Shown: in pieces, positions 13,125-22,496 of the stretch
How the letters are laid out: each line of letters opens with the position of its first letter
Numbering within the stretch: the stretch's first letter is position 1
NCBI RefSeq assembly: GCF_026212465.1
Contig: NC_080053.1
Location: 1,790,038 to 1,854,037, forward strand
Direction: 5' to 3'
From: Amaranthus tricolor
Taxonomy: Eukaryota > Streptophyta > Magnoliopsida > Caryophyllales > Amaranthaceae
Length of the DNA stretch: 64,000 nt
The notes under the pieces: model-generated
What the model saw: the letters and a program-made list of their open reading frames with translations, nothing else
Databases searched by the model: none
What the model was told of the DNA's origin: nothing
Program-made: the position numbers and the translations under genes

Positions 13125-16100
13125 TTAGAATGAACAAGGATAATTGATCATTGAAGAATGAACGATGAAGAATGAACAAGGATCAATGATCAATAATGAA
13201 TGAACGATGAATAATGAACAAGGATCAATGATTAATGAAAAATGAACGATGAAGAATGAACAAGGATCAATGAGCATTGAAGAATGAACGATGAAGAATG
13301 AACAAGGATTAATGATCAATGAACAATGAACGATGAAGAATGAACGAGGATCAATGAGCATTGTAGAATGAACGATGAAGAATGTACAAGGATCAATCAT
13401 GAATAATGAATGAACGATGAAGAATGAATATGGATCATTAAAGAATGAACGATGAAGAATGAACAAGGATCAATGATCAATGAACAATGAACGATGAAGA
13501 ATGAACCAGGATCAATGAGCATTGAAGAATGAACGATTTAGAATGAACAAGAATCAATGATCATTGAAGATGGAACGATGAAGAATGAACAAGGATCAAT
13601 GATCATTGAAGAATGAACGATGAAGAATGAATATGGATCAATGATCATTAAAGAATGAACGATGAAGAATGAACAAGGATCAATGATCAATGAACAATGA
13701 ACGATGAAGAATGAACCAGGATCAATGAGCATTGAAGAATGAACGATTTAGAATGAACAAGAATCAATGATCATTGAAGATGGAACGATGAAGAATGAAC
13801 AAGGATCAATGATCATTGAAGAATGAACGATGAAGAATGAATATGGATCAATGATCATTAAAGAATCAACGATGAAGAATGAACAAGGATCAATGATCAA
13901 TGAACAATGAACGATGAAGAATGAACGAGGATCAATGAGCATTGTAGAATGAACGATGAAGAATGAACAAGGATCAATGATCAATAATGAATGAACGATG
14001 AAGAATGAACAAGGATCAATGATTAATGAACAATGAACGATGAAGAATGAACAAGGATCAATGAGCATTGAAGAATGAACGATGAAGAATGAACAAGGAT
14101 CAATGATCAATGAACCATGAACGATGAAGAATGAACCAAGATCAATAAGCATTGTAGAATGAACGATGAAGAATTTACAAGGATCAATGATGAATAATGA
14201 ATGAACGATGAAGAATGAACAAGGATGAATGATCATTGAAGAATGAGCGATGAAGAATGAATATGGATCAATGATCATTAAAGAATGAAGGATGAAGAAT
14301 GAACAAGGATCAATGATCATTGAAGAATGAACGATGAAGAATGAACAAGGATCAATGATCAATGAACAATGAACGATGAACAATGAACCAGGATCAATGA
14401 GCATTGAAGAATGAAGGATTTAGAATGAACAAGGATCAATGATCATTGAAGAATGAACGATGAAGAATGAACAAGGATCAATGATCAATAATGAATGAAC
14501 GATGAAGAATGAACAAGGATCAATGATTAATGAACAATGAACGATGAAGAATGAACAAGGATCAATGAGCATTGAAGAATGAACGATGAAGAATGAACAA
14601 GGATTAATGATCAATGAACAATGAACGATGAAGAATGAACGAGGATCAATGAGCATTGTAGAATGAACGATGAAGAATGTACAAGGATCAATGATGAATA
14701 ATGAATGAACGATGAAGAATGAACAAGGATCAATGATCAGTGAAGAATGAACGATGAAGAATGAATATGGATCATTAAAGAATGAACGATGATGAATGAA
14801 CAAGGATCAATGATCATTGAAGAATGAACGATGAAGAATGAACAAGGATCAATGATCAATGAACAATGAACGATGAAGAATGAACAAGGATCAATGAGCA
14901 TTGAAGAATGAACGATGAAGAATGAACAAGGATCAATGATCAATAAACAATGAACGATGAAGAATGAACAAGGATCAATGATCATTGAAGAATGAACGAT
15001 GAAGAATGAACAAGGATCAATGATCAATGAACAATGAACGATGAAGAATGAACCAGGATCAATGAGCATTGAAGAATGAACGATTTAGAATGAACAAGAA
15101 TCAATGATCATTGAAGATGGAACGATGAAGAATGAACAAGGATCAATGATCATTGAAGAATGAACGATGAAGAATGAATATGGATCAATGATCATTAAAG
15201 AATGAACGATGAAGAATGAACAAGGATCAATGATCAATGAACAATGAACGATGAAGAATGAACGAGGATCAATGAGCATTGTAGAATGAACGATGAAGAA
15301 TGAACAAGGATCAATGATCAATAATGAATGAACGATGAAGAATGAACAAGGATCAATGATTAATGAACAATGAACGATGAAGAATGAACAAGGATCAATG
15401 ATCAATGAACCATGAACGATGAAGAATGAACCAAGATCAATAAGCATTGTAGAATGAACAATGAAGAATGTACAAGGATCAATGATGAATAATGAATGAA
15501 CGATGAAGAATGAACAAGGATGAATGATCATTGAAGAATGAGCGATGAAGAATGAATATGGATCAATGATCATTAAAGAATGAAGGATGAAGAATGAACA
15601 AGGATCAATGATCATTGAAGAATGAACGATGAAGAATGAACAAGGATCAATGATCAATGAACAATGAACGATGAACAATGAACCAGGATCAATGAGCATT
15701 GAAGAATGAAGGATTTAGAATGAACAAGGATCAATGATCATTGAAGATGGAACGATGAAGAATGAACAAGGATCAATGATCATTAAAGAATGAACGATTT
15801 AGAATGAACAAGGATAATTGATCATTGAAGAATGAACGATGAAGAATGAACAAGGATCAATGATCAATAATGAATGAACGATGAAGAATGAACAAGGATC
15901 AATGATTAATGAAGAATGAACGATGAAGAATGAACAAGGATCAATGAGCATTGAAGAATGAACGATGAAGAATGAACAAGGATTAATGATCAATGAACAA
16001 TAAACGATGAAGAATGAACGAGGATCAATGAGCATTGTAGAATGAACGATGAAGAATGTACAAGGATCAATGATGAATAATGAATGAACGATGAAGAATG

Positions 16101-16367
16101 AACAAGGATCAATGATCAGTGAAGAATGAACGATGAAGAATGAATATGGATCATTAAAGAATGAACGATGATGAATGAACAAGGATCAATGATCATTGAA
16201 GAATGAACGATGAAGAATGAACAAGGATCAATGATCAATGAACAATGAACGATGAAGAATGAACAAGGATCAATGAGCATTGAAGAATGAACGATGAAGA
16301 ATGAACAAGGATCAATGATCAATGAACAATGAACGATGAAGAATGAACGAGGATCAATGAGCATTGT
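13125..16367 (+). repeat. Segmental duplication, left copy, interrupted by the retrotransposon
   Basis: The block order from 13125 is repeated from 22497, including rare private variants (GAATAATGAAC, AATGAAAAATG and CAATCATGAATAATG near 13200-13410 and 22575-22780). Once the 5,067 bp of element plus duplicated target are removed, the offset is 4,305 bp, rising to 4,389 bp after an 84-bp (two-monomer) difference near 14410. The match continues on the far side of the element: 21741 pairs with 26130 and 22077 with 26466. The retrotransposon therefore landed in one copy of an already duplicated segment. Confidence 0.75.
16363..16367 (+). repeat. Target site duplication, left (ATTGT)
   Basis: ATTGT directly precedes the TG that opens the 5' LTR and is repeated directly after the CA that closes the 3' LTR. 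Five base pairs is the usual duplication length for Ty3/gypsy integrases. The target was a GAGCATTGTAGAATG satellite variant. Confidence 0.93.
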
Positions 16368-17398
16368 TGACCAAGATGGTCAAGGTACAAGTGTCCAAGA
16401 TGTCCAAGTCCAATCCAATGCAAGGGATTTAATTTTGTCCAAGTCTTATTTTGATCATGGCATGCACGGTCCAAATAAGTCATCAAATGGTTGCACTTTG
16501 CTAAGTATGACTAAGTACTTTGTTGAAAGTATAAATTAAAGGGTGTCGGTTACAAGGAATTAATTCCAAACAGTTTTGGAATACGAAGGGACATGTTTTA
16601 AGGAGATTTAAAGCTGGTTTTTAATCTCATTTAAAGCTGCAGTTTTGGAATTCAAAGGGGCATGTTTTAAGGAGTATTTATGGCTGAATATTAACCTCTT
16701 TAAGTGGGGGTTACTAGGCATTATTGTAGGAGTAAAATGCAATAATAAAGAAGCTTAAATGGAGGAGTAAATGGGAGTTACCAGGCAAATGAATGGGCTG
16801 TTTTGGATGTTACTTTGCACACTTGAAGGAGCCATGTGAAGAGTTTAATTGCTGGCCATTTCTTCCCTAGTTTTAATCTTTATTTAATTAGTCTTAAGTG
16901 TGTGTAATGGAGATTAATGTGGACATTGATTAGCCACTTAATCCTCTTTTATTTTGTTGTCTTTTTATTTTCTTTTGTGAATTTATTTAGGCAAGTGAAA
17001 GGTTGTTATTATTTAATGTAAGAATGCTATATATAGCATACTTTGATGAATGAAAAACACATCTAGAAATTTGCCAAAAAACTTGTGTTTTGTTTATTGA
17101 ACTTGACTTGTGTTTAGTCATTTTTAATTGTCCAAATTTGAGTGTTCCAAATTTGAAGAGTTAGAGTTTTAGTGAGAGTTCCTAAAACTAAAGCTTGTAG
17201 TTGACGATTTGGTGAGAGTTCCCTAATCTAAGCTACACCCAAACAAGTGAGTGAGTGTTCCTCCTTGTTATATCCTCAAGTTTAGGGTGAGAGTTCCCCT
17301 AACTAATCTGATCATACTAAAAAAAATATACCAAAAAAACGTGTGACCCCTTTAACTTATCATTTTGTAACAAGGTTTCTCGTCTTGTTTACACATCA
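16368..17398 (+). repeat. 5' LTR
   Basis: This 1,031-bp LTR begins TGACCAAG and ends ACACATCA, the standard TG...CA ends. Comparison line by line with the copy at 20399, at a constant offset of 4,031, shows no difference. The upstream half (U3) also encodes the C-terminal 56 residues of the polyprotein when it sits at the 3' end of the element. In this 5' position that segment is only promoter and leader. It supplies the promoter for full-length transcription; a TATA-like site is at 17028. Confidence 0.95.
17028..17035 (+). promoter_or_regulatory. Probable TATA box of the 5' LTR
   Basis: TATATATA lies within GCTATATATAGCATA, in the last 370 bp of the LTR, where the U3 promoter of plant LTR elements normally ends. 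Transcription would start roughly 25-35 bp downstream and define the start of R. The exact start is not visible from sequence. Confidence 0.6.
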
Positions 17399-17400
17399 TT

Positions 17401-17420
17401 TGGCGCGCCAGGTAGGGGGA
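17401..17420 (+). promoter_or_regulatory. Primer binding site
   Basis: The site starts two bases after the 5' LTR and begins TGG, as expected for pairing to the CCA end of a tRNA. The first ten bases, TGGCGCGCCA, are a perfect palindrome. I cannot name the matching tRNA. The sequence is not the initiator-methionine type (TGGTATCAGAGC) used by many plant elements. Confidence 0.75.
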
Positions 17421-17462
17421 GTTTTTCCATACACTTCCAAAGGGGTCGAATACCTACATATC

Positions 17463-20400
17463 ATGGGAGAGAATCAAGATTTGAGGGTAGCTTTGGAAGC
17501 TCTCAATCGATCCATTGCTAGTCAAGAAAGGTTGGCCGAGACTAATGCCAATCTACAAGGGAATCTTGCTGCCTTAATGGCAAGACTCTTGAACGAGCAA
17601 GATAGGAGAGATCAAGATGAAGAACCTCCACCTAGGAGGGAGGATAGGAGTCTCAAAGTAGACGTCCCTTCCTTTGATGGGTCACTTGATCCAGAGAAGT
17701 ACTTGGAATGGGAGAAATCCTTGGAAAGGTACTTTGAGTACAAGGATATTCAAGAAGAAGTGCAGAAATATAAGATAGCCAAGGTGAAACTGAAGGGCTA
17801 TGGTGACAGTTGGTTGCAAGGGGAACAAAGGGCACGTACCCTTAGGGGTAAAGCTCCCATATCAACTTGGAACAAGTTAAAGAAATGGATGAGAGACCGT
17901 TTCATTCCTCACAATTACAAGCAAAGCCAATATGTGAAGTGGAGTACTTTGCAACAAAATGGAGATTCCGTGGAAGACTACATCAAAGAGTTTGATAGGC
18001 TTGCCATTGTGTGTGAAGTAACTGAAAATGAAGAGCTCAAAATGGGGCGTTTTGTAGCTGGGTTGGATCAAGAATTACAAGACCAGCTTGAAGGTTACAC
18101 TAACCTCACGTTTGTGGAAGCTTGCAAACTTGTGACCAAGTTTGATGCTAGGAGGAAAAAGAAGAAAACGCCTACCACTACTCCAGTGGTGCGCAAACCA
18201 CCCTTCACCTTGAAGGAGGGTTCTTCCTTTAGCAAGTCAAATGAAGCACTTAAGAAAGACAAGAAAGACTTCAAACTTAGCGACATTGTCTGTTACAAGT
18301 GTGGAGGTAGAGGTCATTTCAAGAAGGATTGTCCTAACTCAAGAGCTTTAACAATCCAAGAGGTTAAGCTTATGGCCACGCAAAACATTAATTGGGAGGA
18401 TTTTGAAACAGAAGAAGAGGAGATCGAGAATCCCAATGAAGAGGATGGGGAAGAAGATCATTGCTTTCCGGAGATGGAGGACAAAACCAATCTGGTTGTT
18501 AGGAGGGCATTGCAAGCACGAGTGGAGGAGCCTTTGGCGCCACAAAGGCAACACATTTTCATCACCAAATGTAAAATTGGTGACGAGGTATGTGATTTAA
18601 TTATTGACGGGGGTAGTGAGGCTAATACTGTGTCAAAGACTTTAGTGTCTAGACTTGGTCTTACAACCACTAACCATCCACATCCTTACAAGTTGAGTTG
18701 GTTAGATTCTAATTCTAGTACGGGAGTTAGAAAGCAATGCATGGTTAATTTCTCTATTGGTTCTTATCATGATAATCAATTATGTGATGCAAGTGGGAAG
18801 GGAATTGGTGCCGTGTTGATTCAAGAGGGGCGTCCAATTGCTTACTTTAGTGAAAAGTTGAGTCAAGGAAAGTTGAATTATTCCACCTATGATAAAGAGT
18901 TCTATGCCATGGTGAGAGCTCTAGATCATTGGTCACATTATTTGAGGCCACACCTGTTCATACTTCATTCTGATCATGAGTCCTTGAGGTTTATTCATGG
19001 GCAAAAGAAGTTGAATTCAAGGCATGCAAAATGGGTAGAATTTCTTCAAACATTTAACTTTTCATCCAAATACAAGAGTGGAAAGGCAAATGTTGTTGCT
19101 GATGCCTTATCTAGAAGGCATAATTTACTTGGTGTTGTTGAAGCCAAGACTCTTGGTTTTGATTTGATCAAAGAGTACTACAAGGAAGATGGTGATTTTA
19201 ATGGCGTCATGGAGAAATGTGTTCATGGAGTTTATGATTTATTTTCCTTACATGATGGTTTTCTTTTCAAGGGAAATAGATTATGCATTCCTAAGTGTCC
19301 AATTAGAAGTTTGTTGATTCATGAAGTTCATGGAGGAGGTCTAGCTGGTCACGTTGGGATTCAAAAGACAATGGAGCTTCTTCAAGCTCACTTTTACTGG
19401 CCAAAGATGTTAGCTACGGTTCATCATGTGGTTAGTCGTTGCTCTACTTGTCAAAGGGCAAAAATGGTGTTTCATAAGGGTCTTTACAAGCCTTTGCCAG
19501 TTCCCGAGAGACCTTGGGAAGATGTTAGTATGGATTTTATTGTAGCTTTACCTAGAACTCAAAGGGGTAAAGATTCAATAATGGTGGTTGTTGATAGGTT
19601 CTCAAAAATGGCTCACTTCATTCCATGTCATAAAACTGAAGATGCCATGAAAGTGGCTAAGCTATATTTTGAGGAAGTGGTTCGTTTTCATGGGGTGCCA
19701 CGCACCATTGTGTCCGATCGAGATACAAAGTTCCTAAGTCATTTTTGGAAGTCATTATGGCGTCTCATGGGAACTAAGTTGCTGTTTTCTACATCACATC
19801 ATCCACAAACCGACGGTCAAACCGAGGTGGTGAATAGAGTTCTTGGCTCTTTGCTTAGAACATTGGTTAGTAAGAGCACCAAGGATTGGGATGTTAAGCT
19901 TGCTCATGCCGAGTTTGCTTACAATAGGACTCCTAGTGCTACTACAAAGTATTCACCTTTTGAAGTAGTCTACGGGGTTAATCCCTATGTTCCTATTGAT
20001 CTTATTGCTCTACCTCAAGATAAGTTTGTGCATGGAGGTGCAAAAGAGCAAGCCGAGTTCATGGTCAAGATTCACAAGGAAGTGAGGAAGAATATTGAAA
20101 AGGCCAATGAGACTTACAAGAAACAAGCCAACAAGAGGGTTAGAAACGTGAAGAGTTTTGAAGTTGGTGACTTAGTGTGGATTTACATGAGGAAAGAAAG
20201 ATTTCCTAGTCAAAGGAAAAACAAGCTCATGCCACGAGCTGAAGGTCCATTTGAAGTAGTGGAAAAGATCAATGACAATGCATACAAGGTTGATTTGGGT
20301 GGAAGGCATGGCGTCTCAAGTACGTTCAATGTGGGTGATCTTGCACTATATTATGATGATGAAGAATTGAGGGCAATTCCCTTTGAAGAAGAGGAGGATG

Positions 20401-20570
20401 ACCAAGATGGTCAAGGTACAAGTGTCCAAGATGTCCAAGTCCAATCCAATGCAAGGGATTTAATTTTGTCCAAGTCTTATTTTGATCATGGCATGCACGG
20501 TCCAAATAAGTCATCAAATGGTTGCACTTTGCTAAGTATGACTAAGTACTTTGTTGAAAGTATAAATTAA
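17463..20570 (+). CDS. Gag-Pol polyprotein lacking reverse transcriptase
   Basis: This is a single 1,035-codon frame. The ATG at 17463 (MGENQ) fits the start of Gag; an in-frame ATG at 17343 lies inside the LTR and is less likely. Gag spans roughly residues 1-290, with a YLEWE motif at 80 and a CCHC knuckle at 277-290. Protease begins with DGGS (D382) but stops near 440. RNase H follows at once: D442, E479, D504 and D547 are present, the last in the DALSRR motif. Integrase has H623, H631, C660 and C663 for zinc, catalytic D691, D752 and E788 (DD35E), and GPF at 928-930. Between protease and RNase H the roughly 500 residues expected in complete elements, including all of reverse transcriptase with its YxDD site and the C-terminal part of protease, are absent without a frame break. 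The last 56 residues lie in the 3' LTR. The protein could still assemble particles and integrate DNA, but not copy RNA or mature itself. No chromodomain is recognised. Confidence 0.9.
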   Translation: MGENQDLRVALEALNRSIASQERLAETNANLQGNLAALMARLLNEQDRRDQDEEPPPRREDRSLKVDVPSFDGSLDPEKYLEWEKSLERYFEYKDIQEEVQKYKIAKVKLKGYGDSWLQGEQRARTLRGKAPISTWNKLKKWMRDRFIPHNYKQSQYVKWSTLQQNGDSVEDYIKEFDRLAIVCEVTENEELKMGRFVAGLDQELQDQLEGYTNLTFVEACKLVTKFDARRKKKKTPTTTPVVRKPPFTLKEGSSFSKSNEALKKDKKDFKLSDIVCYKCGGRGHFKKDCPNSRALTIQEVKLMATQNINWEDFETEEEEIENPNEEDGEEDHCFPEMEDKTNLVVRRALQARVEEPLAPQRQHIFITKCKIGDEVCDLIIDGGSEANTVSKTLVSRLGLTTTNHPHPYKLSWLDSNSSTGVRKQCMVNFSIGSYHDNQLCDASGKGIGAVLIQEGRPIAYFSEKLSQGKLNYSTYDKEFYAMVRALDHWSHYLRPHLFILHSDHESLRFIHGQKKLNSRHAKWVEFLQTFNFSSKYKSGKANVVADALSRRHNLLGVVEAKTLGFDLIKEYYKEDGDFNGVMEKCVHGVYDLFSLHDGFLFKGNRLCIPKCPIRSLLIHEVHGGGLAGHVGIQKTMELLQAHFYWPKMLATVHHVVSRCSTCQRAKMVFHKGLYKPLPVPERPWEDVSMDFIVALPRTQRGKDSIMVVVDRFSKMAHFIPCHKTEDAMKVAKLYFEEVVRFHGVPRTIVSDRDTKFLSHFWKSLWRLMGTKLLFSTSHHPQTDGQTEVVNRVLGSLLRTLVSKSTKDWDVKLAHAEFAYNRTPSATTKYSPFEVVYGVNPYVPIDLIALPQDKFVHGGAKEQAEFMVKIHKEVRKNIEKANETYKKQANKRVRNVKSFEVGDLVWIYMRKERFPSQRKNKLMPRAEGPFEVVEKINDNAYKVDLGGRHGVSSTFNVGDLALYYDDEELRAIPFEEEEDDQDGQGTSVQDVQVQSNARDLILSKSYFDHGMHGPNKSSNGCTLLSMTKYFVESIN
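20385..20398 (+). promoter_or_regulatory. Polypurine tract
   Basis: GAAGAAGAGGAGGA, 14 uninterrupted purines, directly abuts the TG of the 3' LTR and is the expected primer for plus-strand DNA synthesis. It lies inside the coding frame and encodes the acidic EEEEED stretch near residues 974-979, so this DNA has both a coding and a replication role. Confidence 0.88.
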
Positions 20571-21429
20571 AGGGTGTCGGTTACAAGGAATTAATTCCAA
20601 ACAGTTTTGGAATACGAAGGGACATGTTTTAAGGAGATTTAAAGCTGGTTTTTAATCTCATTTAAAGCTGCAGTTTTGGAATTCAAAGGGGCATGTTTTA
20701 AGGAGTATTTATGGCTGAATATTAACCTCTTTAAGTGGGGGTTACTAGGCATTATTGTAGGAGTAAAATGCAATAATAAAGAAGCTTAAATGGAGGAGTA
20801 AATGGGAGTTACCAGGCAAATGAATGGGCTGTTTTGGATGTTACTTTGCACACTTGAAGGAGCCATGTGAAGAGTTTAATTGCTGGCCATTTCTTCCCTA
20901 GTTTTAATCTTTATTTAATTAGTCTTAAGTGTGTGTAATGGAGATTAATGTGGACATTGATTAGCCACTTAATCCTCTTTTATTTTGTTGTCTTTTTATT
21001 TTCTTTTGTGAATTTATTTAGGCAAGTGAAAGGTTGTTATTATTTAATGTAAGAATGCTATATATAGCATACTTTGATGAATGAAAAACACATCTAGAAA
21101 TTTGCCAAAAAACTTGTGTTTTGTTTATTGAACTTGACTTGTGTTTAGTCATTTTTAATTGTCCAAATTTGAGTGTTCCAAATTTGAAGAGTTAGAGTTT
21201 TAGTGAGAGTTCCTAAAACTAAAGCTTGTAGTTGACGATTTGGTGAGAGTTCCCTAATCTAAGCTACACCCAAACAAGTGAGTGAGTGTTCCTCCTTGTT
21301 ATATCCTCAAGTTTAGGGTGAGAGTTCCCCTAACTAATCTGATCATACTAAAAAAAATATACCAAAAAAACGTGTGACCCCTTTAACTTATCATTTTGTA
21401 ACAAGGTTTCTCGTCTTGTTTACACATCA
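20399..21429 (+). repeat. 3' LTR
   Basis: This 1,031-bp LTR appears identical to that at 16368. Its first 172 bp are coding: the polyprotein frame crosses the boundary in codon 979 and stops at TAA 20568-20570. The remainder holds U3, R and U5 signals and no further gene. In this position it provides transcript 3'-end processing, and potentially an outward promoter into the satellite on the right. Confidence 0.95.
21059..21066 (+). promoter_or_regulatory. Probable TATA box of the 3' LTR
   Basis: This TATATATA is the LTR repeat of the site at 17028. If active it would drive transcription rightward into the satellite array on the + strand, giving AAT/GAA-rich satellite RNA. Confidence 0.5.
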
Positions 21430-21434
21430 ATTGT
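21430..21434 (+). repeat. Target site duplication, right (ATTGT)
   Basis: This is the second copy of ATTGT, directly after the terminal CA of the 3' LTR. The satellite resumes in phase with AGAATGAACGATGAAG. Confidence 0.93.
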
Positions 21435-22496
21435 AGAATGAACGATGAAGAATGAACGAGGATCAATGAGCATTGTAGAATGAACGATGAAGAATGTACA
21501 AGGATGAATGATGAATAATGAATGAACGATGAAGAATGAACAAGGATCAATGATCATTGAAGAATGAACGATGAAGAATGAACATGGATCAATGATCATT
21601 AAAGAATGAACGATGAAGAATGAACAAGTATCAATGATCATTGAAGAATGAACGATGAAGAATGAACAAGGATCAATGATCAATGAACAATGAACGATGA
21701 AGAATGAACCAGGATCAATGAGCATTGAAGAATGAACGATTTAGAATGAACAAGGATCAATGATCATTGAAGATGGAACGATGAAGAATGAATAAGGATC
21801 AATGATCATTGAAGAATGAATGATGAAGAATGAATATGGATCAATGATCATTAAAGAATGAACGATGAAGAATGAACAAGGATCAATGATCATTGAAGAA
21901 TGAACGATGAAGAATGAACAAGGATCAATGTTCAATGAACAATGAACGATGAAGAATGAACCAGGATCAATGAGCATTGAAGAATGAACGATTTAGAATG
22001 AACAAGAATCAATGATCATTGAAGATGGAACGATGAAGAATGAACAAGGATCAATGATCATTAAAGAATGAACGATTTAGAATGAACAAGGATAATTGAT
22101 CATTGAAGAATGAACGATGAAGAATGAACAAGGATCAATGATCAATGAACCATGAACGATGAAGAATGAACGAGGATCAATGAGCATTGTAGAATGAACG
22201 ATGAAGAATGAACAAGGATCAATGATCAATAATGAATGAACGATGAAGAATGAACAAGGATCAATGATTAATGAACAATGAACGATGAAGAATGAACAAG
22301 GATCAATGAGCATTGAAGAATGAACGATGAAGAATGAACAAGGATCAATGATCAATGAACAATGAACGATGAAGAATGAACCAGGATCAATGAGAATTGA
22401 AGAATGAACGATTTAGAATGAACAAGGATCAATGATCATTGAAGATGGAACGATGAAGAATGAACAAGGATCAATGATCATTAAAGAATGAACGAT

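Larger units (their letters stand above)
1..16367 (+). repeat. 42-bp satellite array, left part
   Basis: This is an uninterrupted head-to-tail tandem array. The commonest monomer is 42 bp and splits into three related 14-bp subunits: AATGAACGATGAAG, then AATGAACAAGGATC, then AATGATCATTGAAG. All monomers run in the same direction; I saw no inversion. Recurrent variants include GATTTAG for GATGAAG, GAGCATTGTAG for GATCATTGAAG, AATATGGATC for AACAAGGATC, and TTAAAG for TTGAAG. Their order repeats at larger scale and defines higher-order repeats. The consensus has 20 A, 8 T, 10 G and 4 C. No gene is supported here. Long minus-strand open frames exist only because 42 is a multiple of three and the monomer lacks a stop in one frame. 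The satellite family and species are not recognised. Confidence 0.97.
16368..21429 (+). mobile_element. Ty3/gypsy LTR retrotransposon, chromovirus (CRM-like), RT-deleted
   Basis: This is a complete structural LTR element of 5,062 bp: a 1,031-bp 5' LTR, a 3,000-bp interior and a 1,031-bp 3' LTR, flanked by ATTGT on both sides. The order Gag, protease remnant, RNase H, integrase is that of the Ty3/gypsy superfamily. The DGGS protease motif, the lack of a recognisable classical chromodomain after the GPF motif, and a polyprotein end inside the 3' LTR suggest the CRM clade of plant chromoviruses. That assignment is inference. The element has lost reverse transcriptase and cannot be autonomous, yet its LTRs appear identical, so it inserted recently and was probably copied with enzymes from a complete relative. 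It sits on the + strand inside the satellite. Confidence 0.95.

Noticed and set aside
310..16364. Many minus-strand open frames of 64-250 codons with a 14-residue repeat
   Set aside because: They are produced by the 42-bp period (14 codons) with no stop in one frame. They start and stop wherever a GATTTAG variant or an indel falls, and they have no domain, promoter or intron signal.
1..16367. CRISPR-like direct repeats
   Set aside because: There are no unique spacers. Every interval is itself repeat, and the setting is a plant genome.
16336..16539. A 67-codon + strand frame crossing from satellite into the 5' LTR
   Set aside because: The LTR part is the C-terminal coding tail of the polyprotein, which is only meaningful in the 3' LTR. 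The upstream start codon in satellite is chance.
16744..16749. AATAAA in the LTR as a polyadenylation signal
   Set aside because: It lies upstream of the probable TATA box, in U3 of the 5' LTR, so it is not placed to act on element transcripts starting there. In the 3' LTR copy it would also precede R.
17343..17462. Upstream ATG at 17343 as the Gag start
   Set aside because: It lies inside the 5' LTR and reads through the primer binding site. The ATG at 17463 gives a Gag-like N-terminus.
17653..18670. Small minus-strand and alternative-frame ORFs within gag
   Set aside because: They are shadows of the 1,035-codon frame, with no recognisable features.
20181..20567. A chromodomain at the polyprotein C-terminus
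   Set aside because: After the GPF motif I could not see the aromatic cage or the tryptophan-containing pattern of a classical chromodomain; the tail is acidic and then LTR-encoded.
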